Assembly: GCA_018399635.1 (NCBI GenBank)
Contig: JAGYOH010000004.1
Location: forward strand, 95,428 to 159,427
Reading direction: 5' to 3'
Length of the DNA: 64,000 nt
Source of the DNA: Clostridia bacterium
GTDB lineage: Bacteria; Bacillota; Clostridia; Peptostreptococcales; Acidaminobacteraceae
Part shown: positions 15,845-22,771 of the stretch, one piece after another
How positions within the stretch are numbered: position 1 is the first letter of the stretch
Layout of the letters: each line of letters starts with the position of its first letter
Notes under the pieces: generated by a model
Database searches by the model: none
What the model saw: only the letters and a program-made list of their open reading frames with translations
Told to the model about the DNA's origin: nothing
Program-made: the position numbers and the translations under genes

Positions 15845-16138
15845 ATGAAAGCGATCGTCAATGTAGTGGGCAGGGACCGGCTGGGTATCATCGCGGAGGT
15901 GGCGGCGGTGCTCTACCGCCGAAGGGTCAATATCCTGGACTTGTCCCAGACCATCATGGAGGACTATTTCACCATGGTGATGCTGGTGGACCTGGGTCAG
16001 ATGGAGGATTCCTTCAAGAGCCTGAAGGGGGATCTCAAGGCCTGCGGTGAGACCATCGGCATGTCCATCAGGATTCAGGAGGAGTCGATTTTCAAGGCCA
16101 TGCACCAGGTGGATTTCGGTGGTGTGATCCATGACTGA
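15845..16138 (+). CDS. ACT-domain protein, UPF0237 family
   Basis: A 97-residue, single ACT-domain protein of the UPF0237 family: [23 protein letters not shown] is the first strand and helix, and [16 protein letters not shown] the second strand. ACT domains bind small ligands, usually amino acids. It starts at ATG 15845 after AGGGAGGT. An upstream TTG frame start at 15821 lies in the terminator U-tract and is rejected. The stop overlaps the UPF0210 start by 8 bases (16131-16138), so the two proteins are coupled. Control by a glycine riboswitch suggests that glycine or a derivative is the relevant ligand, which is an inference. Confidence 0.88.
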   Translation: MKAIVNVVGRDRLGIIAEVAAVLYRRRVNILDLSQTIMEDYFTMVMLVDLGQMEDSFKSLKGDLKACGETIGMSIRIQEESIFKAMHQVDFGGVIHD

Positions 16139-17489
16139 GATGAAATCCATTCTTGAAACCATACGGATGATCGAGAAGGAAAAGCTGGACATCCGGACCG
16201 TGACCATGGGAATCTCCCTCCTGGACTGCGCCCATGAGGACGGGGAGAGGGCCCGGGAGAGGATTTATCACAAGATCACCAGCCTGGCCGGGGACCTGGT
16301 GGCGGTGGCTGAGAAAATCGAGGAGGAGCTCGGTATTCCCATCATCAACAAAAGGATTGCCGTCACCCCCATCAGCCTGGTGGCGGGGGCGTCGAAGGAC
16401 GAGGATTACACGGCCTTCGCCAGAACTCTGGATGAGGCGGCCAAAGCCGTAGGAGTCAATTTCATCGGGGGATTCAGCGCCCTGGTGGAGAAGGGGATTT
16501 CGAGGAGCGACCGCATCCTCATGGACAGCCTCCCCAGGGCTCTGGCCGAAACGGAAAGGGTCTGCGCCTCCATCAACGTGGGCACGACAAAGTCGGGCAT
16601 CAATATGGATGCGGTGAAAATCATGGGACAAAGAATCCTGGACGTGGCTGAAATGACCAGGGAGGAGGAGAGTATCGGTTGTGCGAAACTGGTGGTCTTC
16701 GCCAATTCAGTGGGGGACAATCCCTTCATGGCTGGGGCCTACCACGGCATTGCTGAAGGCGATGCCGTCATCAATGTGGGGGTCAGCGGGCCCGGGGTCA
16801 TCAAGGCCGCCCTTGAGAGGGTCAGGGGTGAGCCCATGGACGTGGTGGCCAGGGTCATCAAGGAAACGGCTTTCAAAATCACCCGGGCGGGCCAGCTGGT
16901 AGGAGAAGAGGTGAGTCGGCGGCTGGGGATTCCCTTCGGCATCATGGACCTGTCTCTGGCCCCCACGCCGGAGGTGGGGGACAGTGTGGCCAGGATTCTG
17001 GAGGAGATCGGTCTGGAGGTCTGCGGGACCCATGGCACCACCGCGGCCCTGGCCCTCCTGAATGATGCGGTGAAAAAAGGAGGCATCATGGCCTCCAACC
17101 ACGTGGGGGGTCTGAGCGGGGCCTTTATCCCCGTCAGTGAGGACGAGGGGATGATCGCGGCGGTGCAAAAGGGAGCCTTGACCTTTGACAAGCTTGAAGC
17201 CATGACCTGCGTCTGCTCCGTGGGGCTTGACATGATCGCCATACCGGGGGATACCCGGGCCGCCACCATTGCCGCCATGATCGCCGACGAGGCGGCTATC
17301 GGCGTCATCAACAACAAGACCACGGCGGTCCGCATCATCCCGGCCCAGGGGAAAAGCACCGGGGACATGGTGCATTTCGGCGGTCTTCTCGGCTACGCCC
17401 CCGTCATGAAGGTCAATGATTTTTCCTCGGAGGACTTCATCAATCGCGGCGGCCGGATACCGGCCCCGGTCCACAGCTTCAAGAACTGA
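16131..17489 (+). CDS. UPF0210 (DUF711, PFL-like) protein of unknown function
   Basis: A 452-residue member of UPF0210, a family with a fold related to pyruvate formate-lyase/anaerobic ribonucleotide reductase barrels but without proven activity. Family landmarks visible are [12 protein letters not shown] near the N-terminus, [77 protein letters not shown] and the C-terminal [11 protein letters not shown]. The gene commonly pairs with a UPF0237 ACT protein, as here. No radical-SAM activase lies beside it. The start ATG 16131 overlaps the ACT gene. Transcription is under the glycine riboswitch at 15662. Confidence 0.9.
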   Translation: MTEMKSILETIRMIEKEKLDIRTVTMGISLLDCAHEDGERARERIYHKITSLAGDLVAVAEKIEEELGIPIINKRIAVTPISLVAGASKDEDYTAFARTLDEAAKAVGVNFIGGFSALVEKGISRSDRILMDSLPRALAETERVCASINVGTTKSGINMDAVKIMGQRILDVAEMTREEESIGCAKLVVFANSVGDNPFMAGAYHGIAEGDAVINVGVSGPGVIKAALERVRGEPMDVVARVIKETAFKITRAGQLVGEEVSRRLGIPFGIMDLSLAPTPEVGDSVARILEEIGLEVCGTHGTTAALALLNDAVKKGGIMASNHVGGLSGAFIPVSEDEGMIAAVQKGALTFDKLEAMTCVCSVGLDMIAIPGDTRAATIAAMIADEAAIGVINNKTTAVRIIPAQGKSTGDMVHFGGLLGYAPVMKVNDFSSEDFINRGGRIPAPVHSFKN

Positions 17490-17549
17490 TGAATCACCAC
17501 AACAGCGGCCCCTTCCTTTTGGAGTTAATCACCAAAAATTCACAATAGG

Positions 17550-17640
17550 TTCTTTTATTAAAGGGTAAAGGTGAAGGGAAAGAGAATTGTTCCTGTAGAG
17601 ACCCATGAACCTGGCGGTAATCCGCGACAAGGAAGGATGA
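17550..17640 (+). ncRNA. Structured leader RNA, TPP-riboswitch-like 3' half
   Basis: The leader before the amidohydrolase contains GGTG, a short hairpin (GGAA...TTCC), GAGACCC, TGAACCTG, a GCGG-TAAT-CCGC stem-loop and GACAAGGAA in this order. This closely tracks the 3' part of the TPP aptamer (UGAGA, ACCUGA, GG-UAAU-CC, GCG-AGGGA) but with shortened P3 and P4/P5 and imperfect core bases. TTCTTT (17550-17555) can pair with AAGGAA (17629-17634), which would hide the ribosome site of the gene. CCTTCCTT at 17511-17518 is fully complementary to AAGGAAGG 17629-17636 and could form the alternative state if transcribed. TTGGAG (17519) with CACAAT (17541) is a weak promoter candidate. Confidence 0.45.
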
Positions 17641-17644
17641 GCTG

Positions 17645-18994
17645 ATGAAAAAAATCCTGCTAAAAAACGTGAAAACCATCGTGACCTGCGACAATGAGGA
17701 CCGGCAGCTTTTCGGCTACGATCTTCTCATCGAGGACGGGGTGATCAAGGCCATTGAAAAAGACCTCCAGGATGAGGCGGCCGAGGTGATGGACGCCGGG
17801 AATCTGCTGGTCTACCCGGGCCTGGTCAACACCCACCATCATTTCTATCAGGTCCTGACGAGAAACATTCCTGAAATCCAGAAACTGGAGCTCTTTGACT
17901 GGCTGCTCTGGCTCTACGAGAGATGGCGCCACCTGACTTCGGACATGGTCCATGCCGCAAGCATGGTGGCCATGGCGGAACTGGTCAAGTACGGCGCCAC
18001 CACCATTTTCGACCACCACTACGTCTTTCCCCAGGGGGAGAAGGACCTCATCGACAGGGAGTTTGAAGCGGCAAAGACCCTGGGGGTGAGGTTGCATGCC
18101 AGTCGGGGCTCCATGTCCCTGGGCAGGTCCGAAGGGGGACTTCCCCCGGACGATCTCGTCCAAAGTGCGTCGGAGATTCTCGCCGACAGCGAAAGACTCA
18201 TCAAAAGATACCACGACACCTCCCACGGGGCCATGACCCAGGTGGTCCTCGCCCCCTGCTCCCCCTTCTCCGTGGACCGGGAGATCATGATCAAAAGTGC
18301 CGAGCTTGCCAGACGCTACGGGGTCAAGCTCCACACCCATCTCGCGGAAACCGCCGACGAGGAGGACTTCTGCATCAAAACCCTGGGGGACAGGCCCCTC
18401 GCCTATATGGAGAGCGTCAACTGGGTGGGAGAGGATGTTTTCTACGCCCATGGGATTTTCTTCAACGACGAGGAACTCCAGCGCCTCAGGGAGACCGGCA
18501 CCGGTGTCGCCCATTGTCCCGTTTCCAACATGAAGCTGGCCTCAGGGGTGGCGAGAATCAGTGAAATGCTGCCCCTGGGGATTCCCGTCGGCCTCGCCGT
18601 GGACGGCAGTGCTTCGAATGACTCTTCCAACCTGCTTCTGGAGATCCGGACGGGTTACCTGCTGCAGCGCCTGACCTACAAGGAAAAGGCGCCGGAGGCC
18701 TACGAGTTCTTGAAAATCGCCACCAGGGGGGGCGCCGGGATCCTGGGCAGAAAGGATATCGGTTCCCTGGAGGTGGGCAAATGCGCCGACATGTTTTTTG
18801 TCAAGAGCGACGGGGTCAACTACGCCGGTTGCCTGGAGGATCCCAAGGCCATACCGGGAGTCATCGGCATCAACGAGCCCGTCCACATGACCATGGTGGG
18901 AGGAGAGATCATCTACAAGGAGGGGAAATTCAGCCATATCGACGAGGCGGCCTATGCGGCCAAGGTCAATGAATTTTCAAAAAAACTCAGATGA
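17645..18994 (+). CDS. Amidohydrolase, 8-oxoguanine deaminase-like
   Basis: A 449-residue TIM-barrel amidohydrolase of the TRZ/ATZ/cytosine-deaminase branch. PGLVNTHHHFYQVLTRN holds the first metal His pair. LHTHLAETADEE and HGIFFNDEEL follow, and AVDGSASNDSSNL contains the final metal Asp; all match 8-oxoguanine deaminases and S-triazine hydrolases. Known 8-oxoguanine deaminases convert 8-oxoguanine to urate in purine salvage or degradation. ATG 17645 follows GGAAGGATGAG, inside a structured leader that could control translation. It is a single-gene unit closed by a terminator. Another aminopurine or pyrimidine substrate cannot be excluded. Confidence 0.82.
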   Translation: MKKILLKNVKTIVTCDNEDRQLFGYDLLIEDGVIKAIEKDLQDEAAEVMDAGNLLVYPGLVNTHHHFYQVLTRNIPEIQKLELFDWLLWLYERWRHLTSDMVHAASMVAMAELVKYGATTIFDHHYVFPQGEKDLIDREFEAAKTLGVRLHASRGSMSLGRSEGGLPPDDLVQSASEILADSERLIKRYHDTSHGAMTQVVLAPCSPFSVDREIMIKSAELARRYGVKLHTHLAETADEEDFCIKTLGDRPLAYMESVNWVGEDVFYAHGIFFNDEELQRLRETGTGVAHCPVSNMKLASGVARISEMLPLGIPVGLAVDGSASNDSSNLLLEIRTGYLLQRLTYKEKAPEAYEFLKIATRGGAGILGRKDIGSLEVGKCADMFFVKSDGVNYAGCLEDPKAIPGVIGINEPVHMTMVGGEIIYKEGKFSHIDEAAYAAKVNEFSKKLR

Positions 18995-18996
18995 AT

Positions 18997-19027
18997 CACG
19001 GGACCCCCTAGAAGGGTCCCGTCTTTT
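18997..19027 (+). terminator. Terminator of the amidohydrolase gene
   Basis: ACGGGACCC pairs with GGGTCCCGT, followed by CTTTT. The U-tract overlaps the upstream part of the next promoter. Confidence 0.85.
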
Positions 19028-19040
19028 GTGGAGGAAGCTG

Positions 19041-19049
19041 TGGTATACT
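19041..19049 (+). promoter_or_regulatory. Extended -10 promoter of the CorA-type gene
   Basis: TGG-TATACT (19041-19049) is an extended -10 element. The -35 region overlaps the preceding terminator and is weak. The predicted start is near 19056, which excludes translation starts upstream of ATG 19076. Confidence 0.55.
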
Positions 19050-19075
19050 GGAGGAGTCAAAGGGGTGAAAACGCC

Positions 19076-20116
19076 ATGATTCAAAGAGGGCATCAACTGA
19101 AAATGAACCAACCGCCCGGGACCCTGACCTACACCGGCCTGCACGGGGAGGAATCCTTCGAAATGGAGCTCTTTGTCATTTCAGCCGGGGGGGTTCAAAG
19201 GGTGAAACTTGAGAAGGTGGAGGAGATACAGCGGTATCAAGGACTCAAATGGCTCAACGTGGTGGGCATCAATCATGTGGCGGAGGTGGCGGCGGTGGGG
19301 AGCTTTTTCGGTCTTTCCAACCTGGTCATGGAGGATATTCTTCATGTGTGGCAGCGCAGCCGGATGCGTCTTGAGGCAGGGCGCCTCTTTTCCATCCACA
19401 AGATGCTCTATCTTCACCGTCAGAGCCTGGTCATGGAGCACCTTTCCATCGTCATGGCGGGGGATACCCTCATCACCTTCCAGGAACTCAAGGCCGATAT
19501 CTTCGAGTCCCTTCGGGACCGGATCATCACCCGGCAGGGGATTCTCCATAAGCGGGGACCCGACTACCTGTATTTCGTCCTCCTGGATATCCTGGTGGAC
19601 AGCTACTACGGGATTCTCGACGACCTTTCAGAGGAAATCGAATACCTTGAAACCACCATCCTGGAGGTCAAGGACCATCAAGGGGAGCGCATCCACAGGA
19701 TGATCAAATCCCTCATCTGGATCAAAAACGGGGTCCTGCCCGTCAGGGACATGGTCAAGCGGTTGCTTGATGAAAAACCGGCCTTTCTCAAGGAGGATAC
19801 CCGGGAGTATTTTGAGAATCTCATGGGCCATGTCAACCAGATCGTCGATATCGTCAGCGTCTACAGGGAAATATCCCAGAGTCTGAGCGACACCTTCGAC
19901 GGACAGGTCAATCAGCAGATGAACCGGATCATGACCATCCTCACGATTTTTTCAGCGGTATTCATTCCCCTTTCCTTTCTGGCAGGGGTCTTCGGCATGA
20001 ATTTCGTCCATATGCCGGTTTTCGAGTGGGTCAACGGTTTCTCCTTTTTCCTGGCCCTGTGCCTTCTGCTTGCCGCGGGAATGGTCGGGTTTTTCAAATA
20101 CCAGAAATGGCTTTAG
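19076..20116 (+). CDS. CorA-family divalent cation transporter
   Basis: A 346-residue CorA-type protein: a large soluble N-terminal domain, a long helical region (about 190-280), then two membrane helices at the C-terminus. The essential GMN motif is present in AGVFGMNF at the end of the first membrane helix. The loop after it reads FVHMPVFEW, close to the usual MPE-type loop. It should carry Mg2+ (or Co2+/Zn2+) as a pentamer in the membrane. ATG 19076 is chosen over 19028 because AAAGGGGTG precedes it and the likely promoter lies between the two. It is monocistronic with its own terminator. Confidence 0.9.
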   Translation: MIQRGHQLKMNQPPGTLTYTGLHGEESFEMELFVISAGGVQRVKLEKVEEIQRYQGLKWLNVVGINHVAEVAAVGSFFGLSNLVMEDILHVWQRSRMRLEAGRLFSIHKMLYLHRQSLVMEHLSIVMAGDTLITFQELKADIFESLRDRIITRQGILHKRGPDYLYFVLLDILVDSYYGILDDLSEEIEYLETTILEVKDHQGERIHRMIKSLIWIKNGVLPVRDMVKRLLDEKPAFLKEDTREYFENLMGHVNQIVDIVSVYREISQSLSDTFDGQVNQQMNRIMTILTIFSAVFIPLSFLAGVFGMNFVHMPVFEWVNGFSFFLALCLLLAAGMVGFFKYQKWL

Positions 20117-20125
20117 ATGAAAATC

Positions 20126-20166
20126 AAGCCCCTTGATGACCAGACTGGTCAAAGGGGCTTTTTGAA
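20126..20166 (+). terminator. Terminator of the CorA-type gene
   Basis: AAGCCCCTTGATGACCA pairs imperfectly with TGGTCAAAGGGGCTT, followed by TTT. Confidence 0.85.
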
Positions 20167-20171
20167 CAAAC

Positions 20172-20310
20172 AAGCGAAATCTCCCATCTGAAGCGATTGC
20201 TGTCGGTTTGGCAGGATCGAGGTCGGTGCGACCTTTCGAGCCTGGGGAAACTTCTTCCTTCAGGGATATTGACCAGGAAGCTCCCACTGCGATAAGTGGG
20301 GCTGCTTCAC
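20172..20310 (+). mobile_element. Solitary IS200/IS605-type right end with decayed tnpB 3' fragment
   Basis: Bases 20238-20310 align with the right end of the IS605-type element at 39.66-39.74 kb read on its minus strand. Shared landmarks are GAGCCTGGG-AAACTT-TTCC, a run of 26 identical bases (20264-20289 region: GGGATATTGACC, AGGAAGCTCCCACT), the CCCACT/AGTGGG terminal hairpin (20283-20300) and a TTCAC end. One frame upstream (NLPSEAIAVGLAGSRSVRPFEPG) looks like the C-terminal tail of a TnpB protein. Neither transposase gene nor a left end is seen. In live elements this segment encodes the omega (reRNA) scaffold. Its outer end touches the stop codon of the HTH gene at 20311. Confidence 0.75.
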
Positions 20311-21795
20311 TTATAGCCGGTCAATCATATTGTCCAGAGTGTCGATGACATAGAGGGGATTTTTCTGGACGAGGGGAACCTGCTGCCACAGGTGTTCGAA
20401 GTAGTATTCAAAGGCCACGGTGGTGGATATTTCGGTGCTGAGGAAGTATTCTTTGGTGTCCACGGGATTGTAGGTGACCATGAACTTTCTCGAGGCCACG
20501 ATGGCGTTGACGGGAAAGAGCAGGGTCTGGTCGGTTTCCTGGATGAAGGCGAAATTGAAATGCTCATCGGATTTCATCAGGCTTTTGATGGATTCCAGGA
20601 TTTCTTTCAATTCCTCCCGGGTGATGAGAATGGGCCGGCCGGCAAGATAACTCAGGGTTTCTATCCTGATTTCTTCGAGGTCGCCGATTTGCCGGTAGAG
20701 ATCGATGTTGTACAGGATTTTCAACGAAGTCCTGGGAAAACTGTTGAGATCCTCCTGGAAAGTGAGAATTCCCGCAATGGTCTGGTCCGGGACGCCGTGT
20801 CTTCTTAAAACCCTTTGAATCAGTTCCTGGGGAAAATGAATCAGATTGGGCATATAGGAATAGATGAAATACCGGGTGGCCTCCCGGGTGAGGGGATAGA
20901 CCCGTTCCTTGAGTCCGGACAGGGCCGACAGGGGGAAGGGGAGGAAGTGGGGCTTTGATCTTTTCAGGAAACCGTCGAAAATCACGGTATAGGTGGCGAT
21001 GGAGAAGGGGTCGGTGTAAATGGCGGTATAGCGGTCCTTGGGATCCTGGGAGTAGTTGATGCTGTAAAGGACCATTTTTTCCCTCAGGATCATCAAGGTG
21101 ACCTTGAGGTTGTCTTCAGTCGGCTGATGATCGTAGTAACTTTTGATCTGTTGGTGGGTGTAGTAGGAAATCCAGTGCTTGATGGCCTCCGGCTCGAGGA
21201 AGATGCGGTCGTCCACACCGTTGATCAGGGTGATTTTGTGGGATTGCTGGAGGATGGAAAGCATTTTGTTGTTCCACGAGGCCAGGAAATCAGAATCCTT
21301 CATGATCCATTTGAGGTCTTCCTGGGAGTAAAACAGCAGTTCTGTGGATTCTTCGGCTTGAAGCACAGCGTCAAGAATCTGTTCGACCCCCTCCTGGGTC
21401 CCCTCGATGCCCTTGAAAAACCGCACCCGGTAGTCAAATACCTTGCGGGAGGGATCCTCCGGCAGGGCGGTTTCCCGGGAAATAGACGGCAGATTTGAGA
21501 CATCATCCATTAAAAAGCGCTCGACAGACTGCTTGAGCTGGGGAAGAGTAACGATGGGCTCTTCATCGGAGGAAAAAAGTCTTTTCAGGACATGGTAATG
21601 GTTGACCTTGTCCACCTTGAGAAAGTATTCCACCAGTTCGCTGAAGTAGGGAGAACGGTAGTTGAGAACCCTTTTTTTATTGCGCCATTTGCTGATCAGG
21701 GAAACGTCCATGTGGATGGCTCCGGCCAGTTCCTTGCCGCTGACGTTCAGGGCGTCCATGAGGTAGGCCAGATTGCTCGTGTAGGGGTTTGCCAA
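20311..21795 (-). CDS. HTH-domain regulator with large C-terminal domain of unknown type
   Basis: A 494-residue protein. The N-terminus (about 1-60) fits an XRE-like helix-turn-helix: NLAYLMDALNVSGKELAGAIH then VSLISKWRNKKRVL. The remaining ~430 residues match no family I know. They are mixed alpha/beta, soluble, with no membrane helix. The start is set at TTG 21793-21795, 5 bases after AGGTG. An ATG at 21825 lies inside the promoter -10 element (GATAAT) and therefore cannot be translated from that transcript. The gene is expressed alone from a strong promoter whose -35 is one arm of an inverted repeat, suggesting autoregulation. Its stop codon abuts an IS605 right end. Confidence 0.75.
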   Translation of the reverse strand: MANPYTSNLAYLMDALNVSGKELAGAIHMDVSLISKWRNKKRVLNYRSPYFSELVEYFLKVDKVNHYHVLKRLFSSDEEPIVTLPQLKQSVERFLMDDVSNLPSISRETALPEDPSRKVFDYRVRFFKGIEGTQEGVEQILDAVLQAEESTELLFYSQEDLKWIMKDSDFLASWNNKMLSILQQSHKITLINGVDDRIFLEPEAIKHWISYYTHQQIKSYYDHQPTEDNLKVTLMILREKMVLYSINYSQDPKDRYTAIYTDPFSIATYTVIFDGFLKRSKPHFLPFPLSALSGLKERVYPLTREATRYFIYSYMPNLIHFPQELIQRVLRRHGVPDQTIAGILTFQEDLNSFPRTSLKILYNIDLYRQIGDLEEIRIETLSYLAGRPILITREELKEILESIKSLMKSDEHFNFAFIQETDQTLLFPVNAIVASRKFMVTYNPVDTKEYFLSTEISTTVAFEYYFEHLWQQVPLVQKNPLYVIDTLDNMIDRL

Positions 21796-21823
21796 AGAGT
21801 CACCTGCTTTCTTCAATGAACAC

Positions 21824-21852
21824 ATTATCCCATGGTGTCAATTATTTGTCAA
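21824..21852 (-). promoter_or_regulatory. Strong promoter of the HTH regulator gene
   Basis: On the minus strand TTGACA (21852-21847), exactly 17 bases, then GATAAT (21829-21824). Transcription should start near 21817, between the two candidate start codons, and so selects TTG 21795. Confidence 0.85.
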
Positions 21853-21870
21853 TCAAAAAACCTTGACAAA
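21845..21870. repeat. Inverted repeat formed by two divergent -35 hexamers
   Basis: TTTGTCAA (21845-21852) and TTGACAAA (21863-21870) are perfect inverted copies separated by ten bases. Each arm contains a consensus TTGACA pointing outward, so a single bound protein could affect both directions. Confidence 0.6.
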
Positions 21871-21984
21871 GGGCCGTGAGAACTTTCTATTTTACAAATG
21901 GAATCTTATAATCTACATATAGTCACTAATATTCGCCATATTAAGATCTATAAAGAGAAAGCCGGTTTCCGCCGGCTTTTTTTT
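21863..21984 (+). ncRNA. Possible short plus-strand transcript (promoter to terminator, no gene)
   Basis: TTGACA (21863-21868), 17 bases, TCTATT (21886-21891) form a plausible plus-strand promoter. About 60 bases downstream is a GC-rich hairpin (AGCCGG/CCGGCT, 21959-21976) followed by eight T, an intrinsic terminator on the plus strand. The nearest upstream plus gene (20116) already has a terminator, and the facing satP gene has its own minus-strand terminator further on. The hairpin therefore seems to end a short RNA of about 85 bases. The segment is AT-rich and has no ribosome site. A 37-codon frame starting at 21898 runs through the terminator and is not credited. Confidence 0.4.
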
Positions 21985-21988
21985 GATG

Positions 21989-22022
21989 CAAAAAAGGACC
22001 CCGTCCTTTGACGGAATCCTTG
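21989..22022 (-). terminator. Terminator of satP
   Basis: On the minus strand AAGGA-TTCCGTC pairs with GACGGGG-TCCTT around a short loop, followed by TTTTTT. It starts just after the satP stop. Confidence 0.75.
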
Positions 22023-22030
22023 AAGTGGAT

Positions 22031-22681
22031 TCAGGCGACTTTGGGAATCCTGGCCTTTGCGGAATCTGCTGCGCCGGCTCCGGAAAAAAGATTCAGGGGT
22101 TTTCCCACAGGCAGAAGGACTCTTTTGAAGTGGCCGTTGAGAATACTGGCACTGAAGGCGTAAAAGGAGATCAGGGAAACCAGGAGTTCGGAATAGGCCG
22201 CCAGAAGATGACCGAAATGGCTGCCGGCCAGGGTGCTGAGGACCAGGCCCGCAAAGAGCAGGTCGATGACTATGAAATCCAGCAGCAGGACCTTGTTGGT
22301 CTGGGTGGCGGCGACGGTCAGGACCAGGGAGAAAGCCAGGTAGGCTACAAAGGCGACGCCCAGTTGTCTGGGATCTGCAGCCTCGGCCATGGCATCGCCG
22401 AAAACCCCCAGGGAAGTCATCCAGCTGGCGGCAACCCCCAGCCAGAAAAGACCGAAGGCGGCAAAAACCGTGGTGCCGAAGAGGTTTTCACGTTTTGAAT
22501 CGATATGGGCGGCATAGAGCTGGGCCATGGCGCCTAAAAAGATTGCCCAGGGGATGATGAAAGAGGTGCCCTGGGTAAAACCCAGTTTTTGTGATGAGGC
22601 GACCAGGGTGACCACGGTGAGACCGAAGAGACCAAGGGCGGATGGATCCACGAGGGGACTTTTTTTCAGATTTGTTTCCAT
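22031..22681 (-). CDS. satP: SatP/YaaH-family acetate/succinate transporter
   Basis: A 216-residue protein with six membrane helices, the size and pattern of the GPR1/FUN34/SatP family. The N-terminal block LVDPSALGLFGLTVVTLVAS is a version of the family's NPAPLGL-type motif, here with DPSALGL, and SFYAFSASI lies near the last helix. Relatives carry acetate or succinate, often as exporters or H+ symporters in anaerobes. ATG 22679-22681 is preceded by GGAGGAATT. It is the only gene of its unit, 90 bases downstream of glpK on the same strand. Substrate direction is unknown. Confidence 0.85.
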   Translation of the reverse strand: METNLKKSPLVDPSALGLFGLTVVTLVASSQKLGFTQGTSFIIPWAIFLGAMAQLYAAHIDSKRENLFGTTVFAAFGLFWLGVAASWMTSLGVFGDAMAEAADPRQLGVAFVAYLAFSLVLTVAATQTNKVLLLDFIVIDLLFAGLVLSTLAGSHFGHLLAAYSELLVSLISFYAFSASILNGHFKRVLLPVGKPLNLFSGAGAADSAKARIPKVA

Positions 22682-22771
22682 AATTCCTCCAGTTGATAAG
22701 ATTTTGTCAAAACCATCACTCATCATAACAGAGGAAAAGAGCAGGGTCAAGGAAAGATTCAGAAAATTGCA

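Noticed and set aside
21898..22009. A 37-codon frame beginning at ATG 21898 in the AT-rich gap
   Set aside because: No ribosome site, and it runs straight through the plus-strand terminator hairpin.
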